Made by a program: the position numbers and the translations under genes. Below the pieces are notes generated by a model. That model was given only the letters and a program-made list of their open reading frames with translations, had not been told where the DNA came from and did no database searches. 64,000 bases of DNA. It comes from Tetrapyrgos nigripes. Its lineage: Eukaryota > Basidiomycota > Agaricomycetes > Agaricales > Campanellaceae. The stretch's first letter is position 1, and every line of letters begins with the position of its first letter. Below are positions 45,401-56,373 of the stretch, in pieces. Location: NCBI GenBank assembly GCA_013368315.1, contig JAACJM010000048.1, positions 186,001 to 250,000 on the forward strand. The letters are read 5' to 3'.

Positions 45401-46843
45401 TCCTCCTTGTTCTCCTCTCCAAGCATAGGTAGACTAAAAACTTACTCAGCGTCATCAACATTCTGCCGGTAGACTCCCATCAGTCTGTGAAGGTAGGAGC
45501 GTGTAAGAGCTTTGAAATAGAGAGATATGATCGAGTACTTACATGAAAGATTGCAATGCCCCCAGACTGTGGTTCGCGAAGAAGTCACCGACATAGGAAG
45601 TAGCTTGAGCTGCGCTATACATCTTTGCCCCCAGTTCCGTTGCTTCAGTAAACCCAATATTTAGCTGACGACAAAGGTTAGGTTCAATTAGATGGAGCGC
45701 CAGGCACAGCACCATGAAATATACGGAGAGAAATGGTAGAGATATATGAGCCAAAGCCGAGGGGATGGGATCGGGATTGGAAGCTGAAGGGGTAGCCATG
45801 GCTATCTGATTCAGTAGCTGATCGGCTTCTGAAAAGAATGAAGGGGCATGAAGGACTTTGGAATACCATTCCAGTCTGTCAAACTAAACGCTTTGATCAG
45901 CACGATCTGCAGGAACAACCAGAAAGAAACGCACGTAAAATTGAACGAGCAACCGACAATGTCCTTCAGAAGGCAGCAAGGACACGAGTTTGGCAGTCAG
46001 ATTCACGGCAGGGTCAATCAACAGAGAAAGAGGATGCCCATCTGTCAATCCAAAGACAGGGGACATTCCATCTGTTGGACTAGATGCATGGGGAAATGAG
46101 AGTATCGGGTGGTCGTAATTTCCGAATAATGCAGGTCCATCTTGTGAGGCAGGGGTTGGGTAAAGGCATGCCTGGGACACTGGTTCGCAGTCTAGGTCTT
46201 GTGTAGCCCGAGAACGATTGACGCGATGACCCATGGCAAAATCCTCCAACATCATAGCGACATCTTCGTCGGAAGAAGCAGTTCCATACGCCGAACGGAT
46301 TGTGCAGAGAAGCTTGCCATGATCTTTCCCATTCATTGTTATAGATTTCGCTAGCGAATTAGATTTCTCTGATGCGCGATATTCAGAAGTGGGGAGAGAC
46401 TTCAAAGCATTGAGCTCGTCGAGGTCACTAGGAGAAACATTGGAGGGAAGAAAGGCTGAAAGCTGCTTGACGGTCTTCTCGAGTACTGAGACGCGGTGTA
46501 CAACATCGTCCAATGTCTCCACTGTGCTCTTACTGGAGCTGCTTGCTTTAACGTCAGGAGCAGCCTAGAAGTTGCAGAGCGTAAACGTACTTTGCTAAAC
46601 TTCTGTCAACCTCTCGACAAACGTCTCCTTCTCCCCTCAAGAGACATGGTGCGCACGGATATGCCCTATTGCCTGGCATAAATGTCAAATAAAGCTACTT
46701 GGGGTAGCCGAAGAACGTCGTACATTTGATCTTTCTCTTGCGACCTAGAGCTAACTGTGAGTTGTGTTGTGAACCATAGAGAATCAAGACATACACTGAA
46801 AGCAGCTCTGTATGGGCCTAGAGCAAGTTCTAGTGTCAGACAT
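42474..46843 (-). CDS. Zn2Cys6 fungal-specific transcription factor, 974 aa
   Basis: Fifteen exons in order: 46843-46795, 46744-46724, 46672-46611, 46564-45935, 45883-45543, 45484-45446, 45214-45181, 44843-44727, 44510-44361, 44238-43918, 43857-43735, 43675-43575, 43519-43458, 43401-43307 and 43253-42474 (2,925 nt, phases close). The DNA-binding domain is split over three small exons: SCFQCRKRKIKC, then NRAYPCAPCLLRGEGDVC, giving the six Cys of a Gal4-type binuclear zinc cluster. A coiled-coil dimerisation segment follows (TLDDVVHRVSVLEKTVKQL). The middle homology (Fungal_trans) region shows WYSKVLHAPSFF, SHWALLGSAIK, IAQNLGISRLG, RETARRVWWSL, IFDDWSHAAA and LPANINDADLVEGQPL. The C-terminus is Ser/Gln-rich with a polyQ tract. 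One intron (45180-44844) uses a GC donor. Targets unknown. Confidence 0.9.
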
Positions 46844-49800
46844 GATGGGGAAGATGGAGTTGTGAGACGGAGATGACGAAGACGTGAAAGAGTCGCCTTA
46901 TCAAGGCTCTCTATAATTGATTGGAGATACAAATGGGTATTTGTCAACCAAAAGGGGATCTTATGACCATTATGACCGTTTGAGCACGGAAGCCTGCTAG
47001 TCTGCGAAAGGAATACCGGTAAAAGGTGGGCGAGAAGACTTCGCACGCAATGGCTTTGTTACACAGGCCACAACAGACTTACCGGCGCTTCGGCAAATAC
47101 GCTACTTATCACCGGTTCAACCCGAGTGGTAACCGGCGGCGCTTCGGCATCTCTATCCCCGGCTCAATCCAGGTGGTATGCTGTGGTATGGCGAACATTG
47201 CCCGGTTCATTGAGGCGACAAAGAGGTGTAGATGAGTATGCCAAGACAGCATGAAGTCACTGAATCCTTATTCTGCTCCTATTTTTGCCAGATTTCGAGC
47301 ACTGTGTGGAGACGTTACACAGGCAGTCAAATTAAAAACCTATGTTCTCGTCAACGCATGCAATCCTCCAGAAGATTTCTTTGTCTTTTATCAGCAAAAT
47401 TTGATAAATATATCCCCATCCATGTTTGGATAAAACGCCAACATCTCTTTTACAATCCGACATCTCGAAATGCCTGGTATTCAACAAACTTTGTAAGTAC
47501 TAGTAGACTTCTCCACATATTGACGCACGTAAGTACGATTCGTCTCTTTCAAAGTTGAGAGCTTTTCACGTACATCTCGTACACCATGTAGTCATTTAGC
47601 CCGAGTCAGCTTGTCAAGTGGATCTTGGGTGCCTTTAGTGTCGTCAAGTTCAACAACTTCGCCATGAAGGTGTATGTTTATCATGTATGGATGGAGTTAC
47701 CAACTTTTAGTTGTACCGATAGTTATCATACTCATCTACTCTCCTATCAGTGATGTATAGCAAACCTCAATAGGAGGTCCAATTCTCCAGAGTCGGGAAT
47801 GATTGGCATCAATATCTTCTTAACGCCCCTTCCCGAAGCCGACGTTATTGCTCACGCATAGCATCCGTTACTTGCTTCCATTTTAATGTTCCTCCGTCAC
47901 TTGAATATCGCTGGATCGCCTCCTAGAGCGCTTCATCAGAATAGAAGTCAATGCTCTTTGAAGTACCGACGTCAGTCATGCATCATGTCGCAATGTTCAC
48001 TTTGTTCTTGGAGACTCTGGTTCTCCGCTGAATGTACTCCTGTGAGAAAGAAATATTTACTGATAACCAGTGATAAGATTTGGACTGACTCACCACCAAA
48101 CTGAGTACGTCGAGTTACACTGTGTACTGGCAGACGCTGGTTATTGGTACCTTCACATCCGTTTGACTGGTTTCTCGAGTGCTCACTGAGAACACAATCA
48201 GAACTTTGTCGCTACTATTGCACAGCTACTCTACGAGTTTGATCAATGACGTCTGAAAGGGAACGCAAAATTATCTATGGATTGCGATCCTATGTTCGTA
48301 CTTCGGATTCGCTTGCCCGACGGTGTTCCTTTCCTACTGGAACCCGTACTGCGCAGTAGGTCATCCGTGTTCAGGAATAGAATACGAAGATCCTCTTTGC
48401 AGTGGATGGTTCAGTCTCCAAGCAGTACGTATATTGTTTGAATGCAAATGCGCTTCCTTACCTATAATAAGCACTCTCGTTAACATGTTTGGTCATCCGA
48501 AGAATATCGAGACAATTGAAGGATTTTCAGGGAAGTAAGGTAATTAGTAAGGATATATCCTGGTCGGTCCCGCATCAAAGGCCTCAATAAACAAACACAG
48601 TACGTTGATCAACAGCCTTCCTGGCCCACAGATACTAGACCCCCAGGTCACGATGAAGATATCAACTCTCGATTCGTAAAATTAGCGTGCCTGGAGGCTC
48701 GACTGAATAATGACGTTCTTGGCCTGGATGAGCGCTATAGTTTTTCACCTCGATCGGGGAGTCGGGATGATGCATTGAACGGTAGCTGTCACTTTTGCCT
48801 TGGAAAGTTTGCGGCATAGAGGCAGCTCGGTACCCCGACTCGAAAATTCAGATGATCTGAGTGGCTAATGTATGTGGTTCCACTGGTATCTAGTCATTAG
48901 ACTAATGTGTCCAAAAATCAGCTTTAGATAATCCCGTTGAGCGTCCAAAGATGCGCCACTACTACGCAAACATAAATCGAGCTTGATTGGTCGATTTTTT
49001 CTCTCCATGTCTTCAACGCTCCATTTACCGGAAAGGGTTCTATGCTAATGAATGTATTCAACGGATCCGACGAGAGCACGATTAAGTCTGTAGAATCATT
49101 TTCATATCTGTGGCTGATCACCAAGCTGGCTGGCCTCATGGAGCTTCGACATCGGAGAATTCGGGACCGAGTACATCCTGCTGTAGCTGATTTTAACACC
49201 CCATGCAGCAGGAGAGCGAACGAGCGTTGTATTAGAGGATGTATTGATTACATTTCTGCGTTGATATAGCGTATTCCTATATTCCTAGTAGCCGGGTTGA
49301 GAGCGATGATGCAACAGCTTAAAGTTATGGCAAAAAGGAAAAAGACAAAATAAAAGAAACATCTTCTAGTTATGCATGTCATCGTCCATGAAGCACTAGT
49401 AGTACTTTCAGCAACTGCACCATCCCGGTATGTCCTACATCGTTCATCAAATGCACTAGCGTGAGGCACCGAGGCGAGATCATTACAGAATGAATTTGAT
49501 ATGACGCACTCGACTCGAAAGCATCTCATTACTGGTACTTGCAATGCGCTCATTGCTCCAAAATGCGAGCCTTTTCGAGCGAATTTGAATGTACATGTCT
49601 GAATCTCAGCTTGATATTCCGAGCTGTACGGGATTGACGCCGTGCAGTTTTACTCTTGGCGGCTTGGTTTGGTAATATGTCGACGGTTAGCAGTTTTACA
49701 AGGCCCTTTAGGGCCGCGTGTGGCTATGCTCGTTAGGTCCTCCATTCAGTCGGCAGATCCCATAGCGTGCCGGTATGCCGTTCCCTCATATTTTGGGCCT

Positions 49801-50417
49801 CGTTATCGTGCCACGCGCAGCGATGGCCCACATTTCCCTCGTTCCCGTCCGTCACGATTTAATAGGTAGGTCGAATAGTCGAGCGTTGGCTTGCTACAAT
49901 TACGCCGCTGTGCCTTGCTCTCTGACATTAACAGTGCGGTACACGTCTAATGGCTGTGTCACAGACTAGCACATCCATAGGAAGATTAGTTCTATCCGTC
50001 ACACGAGCGCTCAAGATTTTGAAGGATATCTGCACATCTTCAATCAAGAGTCGTCGGAAGATACTACCTTGACAGCTATCTACTCTGCTAGTTCTTCAGG
50101 CAGGAATTCATTCTCAATGACAGGGACTGTGCGGAATATACGTGTATACGTCTGCGGTCGCTCATCTGTGGTGATATTGCCCGGGCACAAGTGGATGAAA
50201 ACCTACCTTAGGAACAGCCCAGTTTTCTTCGGTGATTATACCATTGTCATTTGCAATGTCTTGTCTAACCTCACAGACATTCTCCGGCACTAACCGTTAT
50301 GCGATCAGGGGTGCGACGTGTACGTAATCCGTGTGAACCACCTGCTTATCACGTTACGCGATGACCCCTAAGTGCGCTGACAGGTGGCGGCCTCGGCGCT
50401 TGGCTCTGAGCTGATCG
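46844..50417. other. Gene-poor stretch of 3.5 kb
   Basis: Apart from the regulator's promoter at its left end and a small tandem repeat (47081-47179), I see no gene. Open frames (for example 47232-47558, 47886-48104, 48323-48538, 48924-49199, 49248-49553, 49642-49969, 50069-50293) are short, unspliceable into each other by eye, and match no domain. The region may be decayed mobile sequence; no terminal repeats could be found except those of the MITE that ends it. Confidence 0.5.
47081..47179. repeat. Imperfect tandem duplication, about 50-bp unit
   Basis: Two units, 47081-47131 and 47132-47179, both begin ACCGGCG...CGCTTCGGCA and end with a GGTGGTA/GAGTGGTA block. Internal positions have diverged. 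Confidence 0.6.
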
Positions 50418-50419
50418 TA

Positions 50420-51053
50420 CTATCCATACCCCTGAAGTGATACACACCCCAGAAGTGATACATTTCTGAGAAATTGGTCTATATCTTCGTCCCTCCCTGA
50501 TGTCCCTTCGTAGAACCTGAACAGTAGATACTTTTATACATTATTTTCATTTCTATGTAGTCAGAATCTCCAGGTGTGCACTGAGACGTTTGCCATGAGC
50601 TGAAACCGATGAAAAAATGCGTTTCCGTGAGCGTGACAGAAGCGAAATTTTTCAAAACGGGGTATTCCTCTGGAAAATTTTTCTGTGGGTGGATATCGTA
50701 CTTCTGAAAGCATATATGTATCAGTATGTCAAATTTCCGAGGTCAAAATCGCGGCGTTATGCATCACTACGTTGCAAACGATAGAAAAAGTTGCTTTAAA
50801 CTCCGCCGGCACCTGCGTTTTCGACGCGGGTCACACCTGTGACAATGTATCACTTCCTTGCGAAAACAAGATCAGAAAACGTCCTCGGCTCTGTACGGCT
50901 CTTATCCACATCTCTTGGAAAACCGTATAAGCTCGATAATCTGAAGGTATATATCGTAGACTCAAGGTGTGCAAGTTTTTTCGAGCAGCGGTAAAGATCT
51001 GAGGAAGTTTTAATTCATCGACATTTTATGTATCACTTCTGGGGTACGGATAG
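50420..51053. mobile_element. TA-flanked MITE, full-length copy 3 (inverted)
   Basis: 634 bp with inverted ends CTATCCATACCCCTGAAGTG and its near-complement ending CGGATAG, flanked by TA at 50418-50419 and 51054-51055. In reverse complement it aligns along its whole length with copy 1 (6389-7023), including ATGTCGATGAATTAAAAC, the GAAACTTTTTC/GCTTTAAACTCCGCC region and GAGACGTTTGCCATG. The ends differ from copies 1 and 2 (TACCCC versus GTGACC), suggesting subfamilies. Confidence 0.85.
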
Positions 51054-51055
51054 TA

Positions 51056-51412
51056 GTGAAGATTGGAATGTAAACGGAATGATACCTACATTCCAGCTCC
51101 ACTTTTTACTCAACGTCGCAGCTTGGATATGTCTTTGCTCGATGAATGAGCAGAATGTCAATATTTGACTGAAAAATAGCACGCTGACAAAAGACCAAAA
51201 GATACATCTGAGCCGAGTACACTAGATAAGTGCATGCGCTGGGAACTTGGCTTAGAATTAGAAGCACACTGCACACCTCGGAGATGAAGAAAAGCTTGGC
51301 AGGATAGTAAGCCCAGCAATTGTAGGTGGCGTGAGGGGCATATTACGTAACCAGTTTCCGCGCCAGCCTACACGGCTCTTCCAGGTTCCTCTTTCTCCTT
51401 CGGATACCCGCC
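51056..51412. other. Promoter region of the F-box gene
   Basis: About 360 bp between MITE copy 3 and the F-box start; no gene. No clear TATA box was picked out. Confidence 0.4.
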
Positions 51413-53185
51413 ATGTCTCCACGTTCTCTTCTGCCCTATCAAGAATCCTCCTACACGAATGACTCCTATCCCGATGATATTTGGACAGAAATTTTCTGCT
51501 TACTTTCCCCATCCGACCTCTTTTGCGTCATCCAGACCTGTAGGCAGTTCTGCAGAATCGCAATACGAGACCTTTACCGCCACGTCGTCTTTGAAGACGT
51601 CTCCTCCTTGGAATATACCCGAAGAAAACGACCTTACAACACGCCGTGAAGTAGCTTCCGAGGAATTCAGCTCATCAACGATCAACTACGTCCCGAAAAT
51701 GGTCACGATAGGGAGTCTCTTTGGTAGAGCACTGGCCGTTAATGCTTTTTTGGAGAGGACACAACGCTTTTCCGGAAAGGCGGCCCCTCATATTTGCCCA
51801 GGGATTAGCTCCGTATTCTTCAAGTTGCTCACTTCATTCACAACTCTCCGACATCTCTATTTTGATCATTCTTTAATCCCAATCACGCTATTCGAGACCC
51901 TGCCCCATTTCTCCGCTCTACGGACACTGTCATTTGCACATTGCACTGCAGATTATTCTATGGTTTCGGACTCCTCCGATATATCCCTTGCAATACCTTC
52001 CGATACTATTCATATCGAAGAGCTGACAATTTGGTGCTCTACAATACATATTCTCGCTTCTTTTGACCTGCAATTCCTTTCCCTAGTCCTCGACGACTTT
52101 CTCTATGGAAGCGTCGATGCTCAGTACCGTCCCGTCACGGCAGATCCGCTATGGTTCCTTGCTTTATGCAGGCCTCCGCTACTTCGCCTGGACTGGAACA
52201 CGCACTTTTTGCAACTCCTTGAGAGGATCAGTTTGAAACAGGCTACCCATATTGGAGGCAGTCTAGAGGTACTTGAAGCTCGCATGTGCCTAGAACAGTA
52301 CTCTCGTGACGGAAGCATTACAAAGCGTGATGCTCTCGTTGACTTTCTACGGCATTGTCCTATCCTACGAGTCTTGTCAATAGCCGGCCTTGTTGCTCCC
52401 ATATCGCTCAAATCGTTTCTGTCTCCAGAGCCTGTGAACCTGGATAGGCTGGAAAGGTTTTCAGGTCCTATCGACATACTACCCCTCATATACTACGATC
52501 CGGATCGCCTAACCCAGCTGACGCTGACTGATCATAACAAATCTTCCACCCAAATCAAGACATGCCTCGCCAGTGTTCGGCTACCTCATCTTCTTGTTCT
52601 GGAGCTGATCTTGGAGTCATGGTCGCCGGAGATTTTTGATGTCGTCGTAGAACGATTTCCTCAATTATGCTCTTTGAAGATTGGATACAGATTCGGGTGT
52701 CCAGAAGAGGTATGGATGCGTTACATGAGCATCGTCATTGGCACTAATGTGCTTCATTTGAGCAGAACGCTCTCCGCAATATCATTCCTAACTATCTTTC
52801 CTATCTTCCTCATCTATCTTCCTTCGCGTTATTCAACCCAAAAATCTCACTCCCACTATGCCGTTCTTACTATCGATCCGCTCGTTCCTCACACCGAGTT
52901 GACAAATTCTGTATAGGAGCTTTGGATACGACCTCACAAGCGGATGTCAAAGCCCACGTAATATCCTTTGGCCGGCGTTGCCCTGATTTGCAGCTGGTTC
53001 GCTTGACGAAGGAATCTGTATGGCGAAGATGCCTTCGTACTCGGAGTATTAGCTCAGGATCTAATGTAGGAATTCAAGATCTAGGAGACGAATGGTATCA
53101 ATACGATGATGTAGATGGAGAAGGACGCCTCCCCGTTGTATCAGAACCTGAAGAAGCGAAGATCGAGAAGTTCAGTTACTACTAA
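51413..53185 (+). CDS. F-box protein with LRR-like C-terminal region
   Basis: Residues about 20-60 form an F-box: YPDDIWTEIFCLLSPSD, then QTCRQFCRIAIRDLYRHVVF, the element that binds Skp1 in SCF ubiquitin ligases. The long following part is Leu-rich with irregular repeats (FTTLRHLYFDHSLIP, LPHFSALRTLSF, CPILRVLSIAGL, LPHLLVLELILE, FPQLCSLKIG), as in the expanded Agaricomycete F-box/LRR-like families that select substrates. Proposed exons are 51413-51598, 51663-52709 and 52763-53185 (551 aa). The second intron (53 nt, GTATGG...TTTGAG) restores a convincing C-terminus (FEQ-less joint, NALRNIIPNYLSYLPHLSSF). The first intron (64 nt, GTCTCC...TCCGAG) is needed because the F-box and the repeats are in different frames, but it has weak sites; a frameshift is the alternative. 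Confidence 0.75.
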
Positions 53186-53669
53186 ATTCCCTATGGATGG
53201 GATGTATATACTTAGCCCGCATTCCTGGCTATAGTCTATTGTCTTGTGAAAAAACCTTCTTCATAGAGCCAACTACTGATGGACCCAACGGCCGGTGCAG
53301 ATCTCAAAGTAGATAATCACCAACAAGTACGTATCATCGTCGGTTGCCTGGAGAAATTATTATAGGAGGATCATCAGAATTCTCAATGAGATCTCTAGTT
53401 CAATCTGAGTATGAGTACATTGACCCTGCTTACTACATAAGAATTCAAATCGGAGGATTTGTGGTCCTTCGGTGGTCCTGGAGTTTACTTTGATAGCATT
53501 TGTACATGTCCGACCCAATTCCGTGTATTATCATTGTCAACAAAAGTACATACCCAAAGATTACTTGAACTTTTTATCCATCCGGTTCTGAAGCAGTCAG
53601 TTATGGGATAGCTCAAGGTCTGTGGCCAGGAAGTTAGTTCCAGGTGAACTACTAGAACAATCCACACGA
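53186..53669. other. Convergent 3' region, no gene seen
   Basis: 484 bp between the F-box stop and the stop of the DUF6534-like gene; A/T-rich, only one 60-codon chance frame. Confidence 0.4.
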
Positions 53670-55471
53670 CTACTGCGCACTGAGTCCTTTCGGCGATGTC
53701 GGTATAGATGCCGCCTCTTGTAACTCAAAAGACGCTGGACCCTGTTATCGAGTATTCAAGTGTATGAGTAAAACTAAAGAGAATTGAAAGAGAAGTGATT
53801 ATGAATACCAACTGACCTGATCAAAACTGTTCCTTTTCACGCCAGAAGACGGTGGATCCGTCGTCCTTTCCCCAGAATTTGGAGGATTCTGAAAAATGGA
53901 TTCGTAAACTTGTGAGCTTTGGATTTGCGAAAAGGAATGAGACTTACAAAAGCTACACTGAGGCTGACCTCCTGTGCACGATGTTCGCTACTTCGAGCGC
54001 CAACAGAGGAAGAAAAACCAGTGATATACAGATTCTCGTTCATCTTTCTTCGAAGAGATGTGCGAGAGTTGAGCCTGGGCGAGTGAAAAGGTTTTGGCAC
54101 CTATCTCGAGAGTACGGACTGTTGCAGAACACATACATAGATACTATGAGGACTAGTTAGTCAACAGATGAAACTTGGACGCAAAGGAATAGGACGTACA
54201 CATTGTCATGACATAGAGCTTGCTCTGAAAGAGATGGAACGGTACCCTGTGAACGATAAGTATTAGCATATCATTAACGACACTAGGTATACTCCTAATC
54301 CTATGCACTCACCAATTCGTCTCATACGGCTGAGCGAAATAAACCGCCATAACAAGTACCTGGTCTACGGATAATACTAGACCTCTCGTAGCCATCCATG
54401 TAAATAATTTTTCCAATATGCCATCAGTTCGCTTGATTCCAATTTTAGACTGATGTAAAGAATATCCAAGAGCTGCGGTTGCGGAGAGTTCGGCGAGTGT
54501 GAAGAGGGTATTGCAGGTCGCAAAAAGGGACTGTTGAGTTGTTGAGTTAGTTTGTAGACAGTCATGTGAGGCCTTGAACACGAAGAACACTCACACTGTA
54601 GACTGATCTGCGGAGGATTCGTGGTACGCCATGACTGGCTAGAGGTATCATCGTTAAAGCTACAAGGGGAGGTTTTCAGGGGCGTGGATAATCAGAGAGC
54701 CGATGACGACAATCGAGCACGTACTGCAACCGATTACTAGAGAAAAAAAGGAAAACACCAAGAAACAAAAACATGATGAATGATATAACTTCCACTTTAG
54801 ATATCAACAACATACCGAATGCCGAAAACGAAGTGAAGAGCTTTGAAAGTGTCAGCCTATTCCAAGACAGCAAAGCGTCAAGATACTCACAATGAACAAG
54901 GTCACAGACCAGTGTACTCGGCGTACTTCAAGAGAAAACGAGGTCAGCAACCTTGCCTGAGTTTTGTAATGCACTGCAGGTACTTGCGTGCCCGAATTTG
55001 TTGCATGAAGTAGATGTTCACTCTGCACAGTTTGTCAATGAAAGATGAGGAAGATATTCAGACAGTCGACGTACGAGAAAACAATAATGATCGTCAAAAG
55101 TGTTTCAATGCCGAAGAAGCTGGTTTTGCGTGTCATGAGTAAGAATATTAGCATGAAAGTTGGTGAAAGTCATACGGTGTCCATTCTAAGAACCCAACGC
55201 AGTTGCCAAAGTTGACTACCTATTGAAAGATGAGATTGGGATTAGCCGAGTCTTCAGGATTGAACCGGAGCCCTACAAGATAGTGGTTTAGATGGACAGT
55301 CATTAGGCATGAACAGGTTACATCCAGCATACTGTAAGAAGTAAAGGAAAAATATGAGATGAGTCGGACCAATGCTTCATACTAGAGATTTGCGTACACA
55401 AGAGATATCACCTGTTTCAGAACATCGTTTTCGTCAATGCACGCAGATTTAGCACCAGAAGACGAAGGCAT
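53670..55471 (-). CDS. DUF6534-like multi-pass membrane protein (5' end uncertain)
   Basis: Well-supported exons at the 3' end: 54530-54313, 54246-54202, 54074-53948, 53888-53817 and 53741-53670, in phase. They encode TCNTLFTLAELSATAALGY, SLHQSKIGIKRTDGILEKLF, a membrane helix WMATRGLVLSVDQVLVMAVYF, then PFHLFQSKLYVMTMLNSRTSLR and a polar tail ending GLSAQ. This is the pattern of the DUF6534 (seven-helix, basidiomycete-expanded) family. Upstream exons give MLDVTCSCLMTVHLNHYL, VVNFGNCVGFLEW, FFGIETLLTIIIVFS and VNIYFMQQIRARK in family order. The first two helices were not found; the earliest plausible ATG is at 55471 (MPSSSGAKSACIDEND), followed by an odd hydrophilic start. Function unknown; some members have been suggested as membrane receptors. 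A MITE lies 250 bp upstream. Confidence 0.68.
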
Positions 55472-55722
55472 ACCCAATAACGCATTAGTGGTGGGTCTTG
55501 TCGCCTTCCCAAGCGTAAGTACGTCCACAGTTGGTCGAGATTTATACCCAATATTCTGGAAAGGTCAAACAACAAGGCAATCGTCAATCAGAAGATCTAG
55601 TTGTCGAGAAGCCAACTAACACGAATGAGATGACACTCCCTGTAGAAATCAATGCTTAGACTCATCGTATAGGTAGTGACATACCAAAGAAAAATCCAGC
55701 CATTTGCTTCCACAATTGAAAG

Positions 55723-56365
55723 TAGGGCTGGGAACCGTACCCGTATACGGGTACGACCGTATAAAATACGGTCGTATTTTTTACGGACATGCCGAACCCG
55801 TACCGTATGCCTTGCAGAAAAAGTCCTCGACGGTACGGGTACGGGTCGTATACCGTACCGTATACCGTACTTACGGTCAGTGAATAGAAAATCCATCATC
55901 AGTCAATTTCAGGCATGAAAACAATCGCGTACCTTGAGTATATTTCATTGATATTTCAGGTCTGCATGTGCGTGGAGAAAAATTCCTATTGAGGTATCAC
56001 CGGGGGTCAGAAGAGGCAACGAATTCCCATGAAATGATCCAGCTTCTGTCCTAGAGTAAAGCAGAACAATGCAGTTAGTCCCAATGGCAACCCAAAATGT
56101 CGTCCCCGCCTGCACTGGGACTCACTATTCCCTTTTTGGGCGATGTCACAGTCACGTGAAAGCGTTACACTTTCCTTATAAGGCTAATGTGTCACCTACC
56201 CGTATCACGGTCGTAAAGACCGTATTCGGTACGGTCTGATACGGATCAGACCGTACCGTATACCGTACCGTCTCGACCTCAGCTTGGAGTGGACACGGTA
56301 CGGATACGGACCCGTATGTACGGTACCCGTACTCCGTCGATGTACGGGTACGGCGCCCAGCCCTA
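55723..56365. mobile_element. hAT-type MITE with perfect 8-bp target-site duplication
   Basis: 643 bp starting TAGGGCTGGG and ending CCCAGCCCTA, a perfect 10-bp terminal inverted repeat, flanked by identical ATTGAAAG on both sides (55715-55722 and 56366-56373). Subterminal zones (55733-55880 and 56200-56350) are dense with CCGTAC/GTACGG/ATACGG motifs in both orientations, typical transposase-binding-type repeats. The core (about 55890-56190) is ordinary sequence without a gene. The intact duplication suggests a fairly recent insertion. Confidence 0.9.
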
Positions 56366-56373
56366 ATTGAAAG

